Shown one piece after another: positions 26,904 to 35,397 of a DNA stretch of 64,000 nt (the stretch's first letter is position 1; each line of letters begins with the position of its first letter). Both the position numbers and the translations under genes were made by a program. This stretch comes from CAVXEF01 sp963827315 (GTDB lineage: Bacteria > Planctomycetota > Phycisphaerae > Sedimentisphaerales > Anaerobacaceae), in the NCBI GenBank assembly GCA_963827315.1, contig CAWHAL010000002.1:496001-560000 (forward strand), read 5' to 3'. The notes beneath the pieces were generated by a model. It did no database searches. It saw only the letters and a program-made list of their open reading frames with translations, and was not told where the DNA came from.

Positions 26904-29900
26904 TTATTTGATTTCGAAGGCGCAACCGGGTGACAGGAAATACAGCCATTTGGCGATGGATTTGGAGTTCAGGATTGCGGAGGCGGCGCGGGCGTAAAGG
27001 CTTAGCTGTTCTCGATAAAACTCGGCTCGCTGAGGAACTTGCTTTGTGGTTATGGCGTCCGTCTTCAGATCGATCACGAGTAAACCATCAGGAGTTTTAA
27101 CGAGCATATCAATAACGCCTTGAATGATGACTGAATCGTTGCTCGGCGCTGGTCGCTCGATACTCGTGAGGTTGCTTCGGCCTTCGGCCTCGCAATGACC
27201 CCCACCACAGGGGTGGGGGCTAAACAGTACTTTAGAACCGACCCATTTTGAAGCGGGCAGGGCGAAGGTGAAAGGCCATTCCCGAAAAATGGTATTATTG
27301 GTATCAAGAACTGTTTGTCCCGGCTCACTTACAAAAAATTTCATTATCGACTGCGGGTCAATATGTTCAGCAAGTGTTTCGTCTATGGCGTGGTCGGCTA
27401 TAAGTGCTGCTTTTAGCAGGTCGATTGATTCGGTGGTTATAGGTTTTTTCAAATCGAGTTTTGAAATCAGAAGATGCGCAGCGGAGCCGATGTGGCGGGC
27501 GTCGACGAGGCTGATGGTTCGACTCCGCTCACCATCGGGCGGCGAAACGACTTTCGGTTTTTGCTCGAGGGCACTGGAATAATCAATTCTTACGTATTCA
27601 TCAGCGTGATGGGTCAGCTGTGTTACCGAACGCTTGGCGGGCAGCAGAGAGATGTCGCTGAACGGATATCGCCAGCCTAAGGATTTTTTTATTCGGCGAA
27701 GGAGTTCGGTTTCCTTTCCTTTTGCACGGGGACTTTTGGTGGTGGCAGCGGTGCGTTTTGATTTTCCGGCCTTTAATTTGAGGATATATTCGGACAAACT
27801 TTGAAGCTCAGGCTGGCTGTAAAGTTTGAAGCTAAATAAACCATCATCGGATGTTTCGGATGATAGGCTGGTTTCGAAGGCTTCGTGCAGGGTTTTTTGG
27901 TCGGAGAGGGCGTAGAGGAACCATTCGAGAGCACTGCGGCACGGACGAAGCTGCCAATCGGGGATTTGGCCAGTGCCGAGGTAAAAGCCATTGCGGATGA
28001 TGTTCCGACAGTGTTTAGCTTTTTCGCAGGCGGTCAGAATCAAGCGATCTTTGGCGCGTGTGGTGGCTACATAAAGGATACGCATCTCTTCGGCGAGTGC
28101 GCTTTTGAGTCTTTCTTCTGCGATGACCTGATGGGCGAGGGAACTTAGTTTGCTGTTGGACTTTTGGTCGATAATCTGCAGACCTAAGGCGGTGTTATCG
28201 GCGAGGCAGTCCTGCAGCACATCTTCTTTGTTGAATGGGCTATTCAGCTCGGCGAGGAAGACGACGGGAAATTCGAGGCCTTTACTTTTGTGGACACTTG
28301 TGATTCGGACGGCATTTTCTGCGACGGCCTCAGGCGATGCCTTAGCCCAGTCGGCGGCGGTTGTGCGGAGCTTTTCGATAAATTCGACGAAGCGTCTCAG
28401 GGATACGCTGCCGCTGCTGCCGGCGAAATTTTCGAACTGAATCGCCCTATCGTGCAGTTTGAGGAGATTGGCCCTGCGGCTTTGGCCATTTGGCAGAGCT
28501 GAGACGAAAGATAAAAAGCTGGTCTGGCGAATGATTAGCCAAATCAGGTCGGCGAGGCTGCCGCGGCGGGCGAGCGTTCGCCAGGTTTCGATTTGTGCCA
28601 GGATTTTTTTTAGTTTTTCGGTCAGCTTTGCATCGGGGCCGTTTGCACAGTAGCGAAGCACACAATCGTAGAAAGCTACGGTTTGCTGGTTTATTCTACT
28701 GTGCAGCCTTATCTTGGCCAGTTCGGTGTCAGAGATACTGAAAAACGGACTTCGCAGCACGGCGGCCAATTCGATGTCCCGCTGAGGATTATCGAGGATT
28801 TTCAGCAGACATAAGATGTCGGTGATTTCGGTGGTCTCGAAATAACCTGAACCAAATTCCGAGCTGACGGGCAGGCCGGCCAGGCGAAGCACCTCGACGT
28901 AATCGTTGACCCTTTCGGCAGGTGAACGCATAAGTATGACAATGTCGCGATATTCAATGTCTCTGAATGCGTTTTGCTCTTTGTCGAGTATCTGGAATTC
29001 GCACTTACCGGTGTCGGCGCCGACAATTTGTTTTATACGCTGTGCGATTACCGCTGCCTGACGCTGACGAGAGGTGATAATGTCAGGGTTTAGGGGATAT
29101 GGGACAGGGGATAGTTCTTTGCTGTTGTCTAATTCCTCTGTTGTGTCCTCCAATTCCTCGCCGAGTATATGGAATTCGACGACAGGCTGGTTGTCGGCCG
29201 GCGATGGTTTTGGGAACTGGTGTTCGGACGCTGGATGCAATCTGGCGGAATCGTCGTAGTCTATCGTGGTAAAAGGCGCGGTCATTATTCGGCTAAACAA
29301 CCTGTTGACGAAATCGAGGATACCTTTTGCTGAGCGGAAATTGGTGTTGAGGTCAACGCGGAGGCTGTTCGGCGCATTTGCGGGGTCGAGCGAGGCCCGG
29401 TTTAGCTGGCTGAGGAAGATTTCGGGCTCGGCGCCGCGGAAGGCATAAATACTTTGCTTGACGTCGCCGACGACGAAGACACCGGCGGCGGAGCTAAGCG
29501 TATTGAGGATTGTCTGCTGGACGGGATTGATGTCCTGATACTCATCGACAAAGATATACTTATATTTTTGCCGAAGCGATAGGGCGGTTTCAGAAGGTAT
29601 GAGGTTGTCTTGCGTCGAATCTTCATTAGTTAAAAGTTTCAGTGCATAATGTTCGAGGTCGGCGAAGTCGAGTCCGTTGATTGAGAGCTTGGCGCGACTG
29701 TACAACGAGTCGAATTTTTTGAGGATTTCAATAATGACTTTTGTCTGCATACCGGAGGCTGAGCCGACTCGGTCGAGATAATCAGGATTTACAATCGCGA
29801 AGTCAGCGAGGTCAGCAAATTCGGCAACTGCTTTTTTTGCCAGGCCGGCTATAAGGTCGGCGAGGGGTTTATCCAAATCCTTCGGGGTGTAAGTGGTCGG

Positions 29901-30749
29901 CTTTTTGAAGCCACTTATTTTTTCGGCGCATTTGTCCCAGCGGCCGGCCTGCAGAAGTTCTTTGCACTGCGCGACGGTTGTCAGGTGAGTCTGCTGCAAT
30001 TTTTTACTCCAGTCACCGGCGGGATTCTGCTGGTTGTAGAGTTTTTGAGCGTGCTGAAGGCAGGCGAGGATGTGGTCCAATCTATCCGCGATAATCTGCT
30101 TTTGCTTTTCGCCTAAATCACTTTTGAGCGGGTCGAGCGTTTCTGCAAGAGCCGACGCATGTTCGTACCAGTGTGGTCGGCTGACTACGCCATCGAGGAA
30201 GTTACTTAATGTCATTATTCTGCCGAGAAAGCCGACGTTTGCGCGGAGGTCGCGGCGGCGAAGAAGCTGCTGGAGAGGCTGGGTCAAATTGGTTTGCTGC
30301 CAGGCCCAGTCGACACATTTTTCGAAGGTCTCGGCTTTGAGCAGAGCCGATTCGTCGGCATCGATTACCCGGAAGGTCGGGTCGAGTCCGAGCTTGTAAA
30401 AGAACTCAGTGATAAGACGTTTGCAGAATGAATGTATCGTGCCGATGTCGGCGCCGTCGAGGAGCATAAGCTGACGACGGAGGTGCGGGTCTGGGATTTG
30501 TAAGGATGCGTTTCTTAGCTGTTCGGCGATTCGCAGGCGCATCTGCTCGGCGGCGGCGTCGGTGAAGGTGAGCACCAATACGTTGCCGACATCCGGACAG
30601 ACGGATTTGTCCGATATGATGTCGACACATCGGCCTGAGAGGACGGCGGTTTTGCCGGTACCTGCGGAGGCGGTTACGAGCACGTCAGAGCCACGCTGGC
30701 GGATGGCCAACTGCTGCTGCTTTGTCCATTTGATATTCTTTTCAGACAT
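26904..30749 (-). CDS. addA: AddA-type helicase/nuclease subunit
   Basis: A 1281-residue UvrD-family helicase with a C-terminal RecB-like nuclease. Walker A is VTASAGTGKT (about 25-34); DEYQDINPVQ is motif II, GDVKQSIYAFRGA motif III, and VHKSKGLEFPVVFLAELN motif V. The nuclease part has GVIDML...VIDLKTD with both aspartates and the lysine. AddAB processes double-strand breaks to load RecA. Just before the nuclease motif, about residues 1175-1207, is a segment encoded by dispersed repeats (family-C palindrome plus a CATTGCGAGG element), held in frame. The start overlaps addB by 8 bp. Confidence 0.93.
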   Translation of the reverse strand: MSEKNIKWTKQQQLAIRQRGSDVLVTASAGTGKTAVLSGRCVDIISDKSVCPDVGNVLVLTFTDAAAEQMRLRIAEQLRNASLQIPDPHLRRQLMLLDGADIGTIHSFCKRLITEFFYKLGLDPTFRVIDADESALLKAETFEKCVDWAWQQTNLTQPLQQLLRRRDLRANVGFLGRIMTLSNFLDGVVSRPHWYEHASALAETLDPLKSDLGEKQKQIIADRLDHILACLQHAQKLYNQQNPAGDWSKKLQQTHLTTVAQCKELLQAGRWDKCAEKISGFKKPTTYTPKDLDKPLADLIAGLAKKAVAEFADLADFAIVNPDYLDRVGSASGMQTKVIIEILKKFDSLYSRAKLSINGLDFADLEHYALKLLTNEDSTQDNLIPSETALSLRQKYKYIFVDEYQDINPVQQTILNTLSSAAGVFVVGDVKQSIYAFRGAEPEIFLSQLNRASLDPANAPNSLRVDLNTNFRSAKGILDFVNRLFSRIMTAPFTTIDYDDSARLHPASEHQFPKPSPADNQPVVEFHILGEELEDTTEELDNSKELSPVPYPLNPDIITSRQRQAAVIAQRIKQIVGADTGKCEFQILDKEQNAFRDIEYRDIVILMRSPAERVNDYVEVLRLAGLPVSSEFGSGYFETTEITDILCLLKILDNPQRDIELAAVLRSPFFSISDTELAKIRLHSRINQQTVAFYDCVLRYCANGPDAKLTEKLKKILAQIETWRTLARRGSLADLIWLIIRQTSFLSFVSALPNGQSRRANLLKLHDRAIQFENFAGSSGSVSLRRFVEFIEKLRTTAADWAKASPEAVAENAVRITSVHKSKGLEFPVVFLAELNSPFNKEDVLQDCLADNTALGLQIIDQKSNSKLSSLAHQVIAEERLKSALAEEMRILYVATTRAKDRLILTACEKAKHCRNIIRNGFYLGTGQIPDWQLRPCRSALEWFLYALSDQKTLHEAFETSLSSETSDDGLFSFKLYSQPELQSLSEYILKLKAGKSKRTAATTKSPRAKGKETELLRRIKKSLGWRYPFSDISLLPAKRSVTQLTHHADEYVRIDYSSALEQKPKVVSPPDGERSRTISLVDARHIGSAAHLLISKLDLKKPITTESIDLLKAALIADHAIDETLAEHIDPQSIMKFFVSEPGQTVLDTNNTIFREWPFTFALPASKWVGSKVLFSPHPCGGGHCEAEGRSNLTSIERPAPSNDSVIIQGVIDMLVKTPDGLLVIDLKTDAITTKQVPQRAEFYREQLSLYARAASAILNSKSIAKWLYFLSPGCAFEIK
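27128..27225. repeat. Repeat insertion in frame inside addA
   Basis: 27199-27219 is a family-C palindrome (CCCCCACC-ACA-GGGGTGGGGG) followed by CTAAA. Next to it, on the minus strand, is CATTGCGAGGCCGAAGGCCG followed by AAGCAACCTC, a phrase I recall as an interspersed repeat in environmental genomes. The joint segment is translated as about 32 residues of addA. Confidence 0.65.
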
Positions 30750-33700
30750 CGGTCACCCCCATTTTTTCGAGGGCTAAGAGTTTATTCAGCGGCGCAAGGG
30801 CGTTGTAGTCGTTTATCTGCCAGTCGAAGCGGCACAGAGGCTTGTACTTGCAGTAGCTGCATGGTGAGTTACCGCTTAGACGGCAGGGGCTGATATTAAT
30901 TTTTCCTGACAGGATTTCTTCAGCCAGTCGAACAATCTGTGTTTCTGTGAAATGCAGGATTTTTTCGAAGTCGGCGGGTCTGAGGGCGCCGCTTGAATTG
31001 TCGTGGCCGTACTGATTGCCATCTTTAGTGACAAAGAAGTTGTAAAATTTATTGCTGTCGGAGCTATCCAGCAGGTGAAAGAAGTCGCCGTTGAATATAC
31101 CTTTGGCTTTATGATAGAACTTATCTGATTTTTGCGGAAGCTCGTCGATTGAGGCGGATTCAGTCTTTGTTTCGACGGGCATATAGAACGCTCCGACTAC
31201 ATTATGGTTTTTATACAGAGGGTTGGCTGCGTTTTTGACGGCGAGCATATAAATTGGGAGCTGCATATCGAGGCCGTGATAGAACTGCGACCAATTGAAG
31301 GATTTGTCAGTGCGCTTGTAATCGAAAACAAGCAGGGCCTTTTTGCCATTGAGCGGTGCGAAGTCGAGGCGGTCGATTTTGCCGTTCAGGAAGAGGCGAC
31401 GGCCGTCTGGGAGGCCAAGCTGGAATTCGCCGAGCGTTTGGCGTGCACCTTCAACCTTTCCGAAAGAGATTTCAGAGACGGCAGGCCTGAACTTTCCGGC
31501 TCGTGCCATTTGTGCAATCGCCAATGCGCAATCCTCGAGCGTTTCACTCGCACAGTTAATAATGAACATATTGTGAGGGCTGCGGCGTGTGAAATTTGAT
31601 ATGAAGGAGTTGGTCCGGACAAATTCAGCTATAGATTTTCTCAAAAGCTCCAGCAGATGGCGGTTCTGAATCGCGGCGAAATCTATTTTTGCACGGTTCA
31701 CTTGTTCGAGCAGGGCGTCCAGAACGCGGTGATAAAAGATACCGAGGTCCAACGGCTCAAATTTGAACTCCTGCCGTTCCTGCAGTTCCAGTATGTACCG
31801 GGCGAAATGCTGGTATGGACAGGCGGCGAAGGTGCTGAGCCTTGTGGCTGAGGTTCTTATCTGGCCGGCGAAGAAATTTTCAATTACGGTTTTATCGAGC
31901 GATGCGGCGTTGTCATAATTTACCGCATGGAGCGTCATTGAGCCTATCTGAGCGAGCTGCTGGTCGGCACAAATATCGGATAGTAGGCTTTCGAGCTGCG
32001 GGGGACGCGGCGTCGAGCCACCAAATGTATCTTTGCCGAGTCCGCTGCAGAGCAAATCAGTAAGTTCGAATTCACTGTTGACCTGCTCGATGGGTGGTTG
32101 CCATGATGAGGCCGATTCCGGCGAGAGATTTTCAAAGAGCGATTCGAGATTGGTTACGAATTGCGAGCGGACCTCTGGGCCGGTCTTATCATCCGTCAAA
32201 GGATATGTGACATAGAGAAATTGCGCCGGACGTGTAAAGGCAATGTAGGCGAGGTATTGGCGGTGTGCCAGTTTTTCGGAGGTTGCAGCGGCCAGCGGGA
32301 AATCCGCCGACTCTGCTGCGGTGCGGTCGGCATCGGTTAACAGGGTGTCAAAGGCCAGCGGTGCAGGGAACTGCTTTTGTGTTGCGCCTATCAGAAAAGC
32401 AGCTTTCAAATCAGGATGCCGGCTGCGTTCGATGGAGCCGATGAGGACCTGGTCGAGACTGGGCGGTATAAAAGCGAGCGTCAACTGCGAAAAGGCCGAG
32501 TCGATTACCGAAATCAAATCATCGCAGCACATCTTTTCTTCGGCAAAGACTTCGACAAGCTCGTCGAATATATTGACAAGTCTGTCATAGAGCTGGCGAT
32601 GCTCATCGGCTGCCACGTGGTCGCCGGTTTCAGCGGCCTGCTCAATCCACTGGGCCAACCTTTCGCGGACGCTGAGGCTGTCGATAAAATTAAAAATAAC
32701 CTGCGTGAATTCGGCGGCGGTCAGGTTTTTCTCCTGGTTGTCAGGCGGGCGGAGTCTGTTGTGAAGTTCGAGCAGCGGATTGCACACTTTCTTGCGGATT
32801 TGGTTTATGCACTGCTCGTCAAATTTTTTTTCTGCGGGGTCGGCAAAGTGCCAGTCTTCGGGGTTTTGCCAGTCGCTGCCGGTGATGCCGAATGCGACGC
32901 AGTAATTTTCCAGCAGGTCGACTTCGCATCGCTGGAGAGGGACGAGGTCGGTCTTGAGATACGCGAAGATATCGCTGCCGGCAAAGCCGCCGGTTGCCGC
33001 CTGAAGGGCAGAGCAGATGAGCTGAACGAGTGGGTGCTGGCTGAGGGATTTTCGTTTATCAATAAAGAACGGCAGCCGATAGTCGTCGAAGTATGCCCGT
33101 ATGTAATGCTCGTAGCGGCTTAGGTCCGGCGCTATCACCGCGATGTCGCGGTATCGCAGATTTTTTTCTTTGACGAGCCTGAGTATCTCCGCCGCGACGA
33201 AACGTACCTCCATTCGAGCATTTGGTGCCGCTACGACACGAACGTTTTCCGCAGCGCCGATTTTCTTTTTGCGGTGGTTAAATATGGCGCTTTCGATATG
33301 GGCAAGCGGGGGGCAAGAGGAAAATCTAACCGCCTTAGGGAGAACCTCCGGTTTGGCTAATTTGAGTTTGAGTTTTTTTATAATCTCCAAAAGCTCTGCG
33401 TAGGTGCGCTGCGTCGGGTAAAACAGGCTGAGTGGGTCGGGGCCTTTGCTGCCGGGGTTTTTCAAACCCGCCTGCCGGTCGGGCAGGTCGATATCGGATG
33501 GGTCGAGGCAGAGGGCGATTTTGGCGTCTGCGACGACTTTCAGCAGCTCGGCGAGGATTTCGAGCTCGCCGGTAGTAAAACCTGCGAAGCCGTCAACCCA
33601 TAACCTTGCGTTCCTGGCAAAGTCTGTTTCGGTGATGGCGTGGCGGGCCGAATTTTTCTGCACATCGGGGTCGATGAACCTTCCCTCAATGAAGCTCAAG

Positions 33701-34206
33701 TATTCCTTAAAAAGCAGGCTGATATCCGCAAACTTTAAGGCGGTCAAACTGTTCGATTCGTCGCCGCTGAGTTTACCTAACAACTGGTCGAGGTCCTGTG
33801 GTGTTTTTGCGTACTGGTGAAGCTCAGCTACGATTTCAGCCATTTGGTGGCTTAGGCCGGGCTGATTCGCAGATAAGTCGAAGACTTTTAATTTGCTGCG
33901 GATATTTCGAAGGATGCGATGGATCGCCATTGTTCTGCCGATTCGCGACAGTTGAGGTCTTGCGGTGCTTCTGCCGAGGAGCAAAAACTGAAGACGGTCA
34001 AACGAAAGGACATTTAATCTGCTGCTGTAGCCGAGGATTCTTTCATCAGAGAGGATGGCGCACTGTGCCTGATAGGTAGCCTGCTCCGGAACCAGCAGAA
34101 TCAGAGGCTGATTGTCGGCCGGCTCCAGCAGGGCATTTACAATCGCATTTATGCAGGAGCCGGTTTTTCCAGTACCGCTTCTGCCGAGAATGAACTGAAC
34201 TGGCAT
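30742..34206 (-). CDS. addB: AddB-type nuclease subunit
   Basis: A 1154-residue partner of AddA. It opens with Walker A LGRSGTGKT and LVPEQATYQAQ. The C-terminal nuclease domain shows SATRLSTFAACPYQHFARYIL, a DYKRTD motif and the cluster cysteines C-x7-C-x2-C-x5-C (PCRLSGNSPCSYCKYKPLC). Together with the cysteine of ACPYQHF these would hold a 4Fe-4S cluster. The overlapping stop/start with addA indicates coupling. About residues 238-256 (LPDRQAGLKNPGSKG) are encoded over a CCTGCCGGTCGGGCAGG palindrome and look like an in-frame repeat insertion. No ribosome-binding site is evident at the ATG. Confidence 0.92.
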   Translation of the reverse strand: MPVQFILGRSGTGKTGSCINAIVNALLEPADNQPLILLVPEQATYQAQCAILSDERILGYSSRLNVLSFDRLQFLLLGRSTARPQLSRIGRTMAIHRILRNIRSKLKVFDLSANQPGLSHQMAEIVAELHQYAKTPQDLDQLLGKLSGDESNSLTALKFADISLLFKEYLSFIEGRFIDPDVQKNSARHAITETDFARNARLWVDGFAGFTTGELEILAELLKVVADAKIALCLDPSDIDLPDRQAGLKNPGSKGPDPLSLFYPTQRTYAELLEIIKKLKLKLAKPEVLPKAVRFSSCPPLAHIESAIFNHRKKKIGAAENVRVVAAPNARMEVRFVAAEILRLVKEKNLRYRDIAVIAPDLSRYEHYIRAYFDDYRLPFFIDKRKSLSQHPLVQLICSALQAATGGFAGSDIFAYLKTDLVPLQRCEVDLLENYCVAFGITGSDWQNPEDWHFADPAEKKFDEQCINQIRKKVCNPLLELHNRLRPPDNQEKNLTAAEFTQVIFNFIDSLSVRERLAQWIEQAAETGDHVAADEHRQLYDRLVNIFDELVEVFAEEKMCCDDLISVIDSAFSQLTLAFIPPSLDQVLIGSIERSRHPDLKAAFLIGATQKQFPAPLAFDTLLTDADRTAAESADFPLAAATSEKLAHRQYLAYIAFTRPAQFLYVTYPLTDDKTGPEVRSQFVTNLESLFENLSPESASSWQPPIEQVNSEFELTDLLCSGLGKDTFGGSTPRPPQLESLLSDICADQQLAQIGSMTLHAVNYDNAASLDKTVIENFFAGQIRTSATRLSTFAACPYQHFARYILELQERQEFKFEPLDLGIFYHRVLDALLEQVNRAKIDFAAIQNRHLLELLRKSIAEFVRTNSFISNFTRRSPHNMFIINCASETLEDCALAIAQMARAGKFRPAVSEISFGKVEGARQTLGEFQLGLPDGRRLFLNGKIDRLDFAPLNGKKALLVFDYKRTDKSFNWSQFYHGLDMQLPIYMLAVKNAANPLYKNHNVVGAFYMPVETKTESASIDELPQKSDKFYHKAKGIFNGDFFHLLDSSDSNKFYNFFVTKDGNQYGHDNSSGALRPADFEKILHFTETQIVRLAEEILSGKINISPCRLSGNSPCSYCKYKPLCRFDWQINDYNALAPLNKLLALEKMGVTDV
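33463..33490. repeat. Palindrome in frame inside addB
   Basis: CGCCTGCCGGTCGGGCAGG, translated as LPDRQAG on the minus strand. I recall LPDRQAG as a repeat-derived peptide in several unrelated proteins of environmental genomes. Confidence 0.55.
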
Positions 34207-34506
34207 AAGAGTTTATCCCGAACCTGGTTATTCTGTCGTGGATTCGACCCTTCGACCCTTCGACTTTGCTCAGGGCAGGCGTCGCTCAGCGCAGACAGGC
34301 TCACCACGAGGTGTTTTTTACCATAATTGCGGTTTTTTTTCAAATCTTTGTGGATTCGACAAGTTCACCACGAGGTGTCTGCGAGTGCATTTTTGCCGGG
34401 CATTGCGAAAGGAAAAAGAAAACAGAAGATTTTGGTTGCGAACCAGGCACAAAGCGGACATAATACAGGGTTCATAAGTTTTCAGGCGATATGCGAAGGA
34501 AGATAA
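34207..34506. other. Intergenic region made largely of family-A repeats
   Basis: No gene is supported in this 300-bp gap. A long-form family-A repeat occupies 34238-34310 and a short form 34350-34374, in the same orientation. The promoter of the zinc-ribbon gene should lie in the remaining 34375-34500, but no clear match was seen. Confidence 0.6.
34238..34374 (+). repeat. Dispersed repeat family A, copies 4 (long) and 5 (short)
   Basis: Long form 34238-34310: GTGGATTCGAC, then CCTTCGAC repeats, GCTCAGGGCAGG, and the end CTCACCACGAG. Short form 34350-34374: GTGGATTCGACAAGTTCACC then ACGAG. Confidence 0.75.
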
Positions 34507-35244
34507 ATGGGTCCTGTACTGAACGGGTTGATAAAACTTCAGAGCGTTGAAAACCGGCTGCGAGCCGCCAAAGCAAAGCTCAACAGATGCAGGAGAAACG
34601 TCATCATTCAAGAGAACCGCGTCCGAAGCCTTCAAAGCGCCTTCGAGGCAAAAAAAGAGGAGATTCAACTGACCAAGGTTCAATCCGACCGGCTGGAACT
34701 TGAACTAAGGACCAGAGATGAAGCGATATCGAGGTTGCGAGCGAGCCTGAACGCCGCAAAAACAAACAAAGAATACGCTGCTGTACTGACTCAGCTTAAT
34801 ACGACCAAGGCGGACAACTCCAAGGTAGAGACACAGATTCTGGAACTGATGAAAGGTATCGAAGCAGACGAAGCGGAGCGTGCAGAAATCCAGAAGCAGA
34901 TAGAAGAGCAAAAGCGAAATCTGGAGCAAATCCGAAAAGAGTCCGAGCAACTGGCGGCCAAGTACGAGGCGGAGATTGAAGAAATCCAGGCTGAGTGGAG
35001 TCAGGCATCGCAGGTTGTACCGGCTGGGCCGTTAGTGCTGTTCAATCGCGTGGCGGAGACTTACGACGGTGAAGCGCTGGCTGTGATAGGACGGCAGGAG
35101 GGCAGAACGGAGACGTACACGTGCGGGGGTTGCTTTATGGGTATTCCCGCGGAATCGGTCAACGTACTTATGACAAAAGACGACATAATCCGCTGCCCGA
35201 ACTGCACACGAATACTTGTGCTTGGGAATCTTCAGGAAAGCTAA
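34507..35244 (+). CDS. Coiled-coil zinc-ribbon protein (DUF164 / C4-type)
   Basis: 245 residues: a long antiparallel coiled coil (about 10-165) followed by a four-cysteine zinc ribbon, CGGC (about 201-204) and CPNC (about 228-231). This is the zf-RING_7/DUF164 family, thought to act in nucleic-acid or ribosome-related processes. In Actinobacteria the same gene precedes a bifunctional RNase H-phosphatase gene; here it precedes an RNase HI-PurN fusion, so the pairing with RNase HI is conserved. The ATG has GAAGGA upstream. The gene is followed by a family-B palindrome that doubles as a terminator. Confidence 0.86.
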   Translation: MGPVLNGLIKLQSVENRLRAAKAKLNRCRRNVIIQENRVRSLQSAFEAKKEEIQLTKVQSDRLELELRTRDEAISRLRASLNAAKTNKEYAAVLTQLNTTKADNSKVETQILELMKGIEADEAERAEIQKQIEEQKRNLEQIRKESEQLAAKYEAEIEEIQAEWSQASQVVPAGPLVLFNRVAETYDGEALAVIGRQEGRTETYTCGGCFMGIPAESVNVLMTKDDIIRCPNCTRILVLGNLQES

Positions 35245-35250
35245 AGGCGG

Positions 35251-35293
35251 CCCCCGCTGCTGTCTTACGACAGCAAGACGCGGGGGTGATTTT
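35251..35293 (+). terminator. Terminator formed by a family-B palindrome
   Basis: CCCCCGC (35251-35257) pairs with GCGGGGG (35280-35286) and inside TGCTGTC pairs with GACAGCA. TGATTTTTTT follows. It shares its core (GTCTT-CGACAG-AAGAC) with the dispersed copies at 39650 and 44096. Confidence 0.7.
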
Positions 35294-35316
35294 TTTCAGG
35301 AGTGGAGGCGTTGGCA

Positions 35317-35387
35317 GTGGATTCGACACTTCGACCCTTCGACAATGCTCAGGGCAGGCTCCGCTCAGGGCAGGCAGGCTCACCACC
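35317..35387 (+). repeat. Dispersed repeat family A, copy 6 (long form)
   Basis: GTGGATTCGACACTTCGACC ... GCTCAGGGCAGG ... CTCACCACC. It ends directly at the ribosome-binding site of the RNase HI-PurN gene and opens a false N-terminal extension (VDSTLRPFDNAQGRLRSGQAGSP). Confidence 0.75.
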
Positions 35388-35397
35388 GGAGGAGATA

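Noticed and set aside
35302..35397. N-terminal extension of the RNase HI-PurN gene
   Set aside because: It is encoded by a dispersed repeat, and a GTG with GGAGGAG starts the domain at the usual place.
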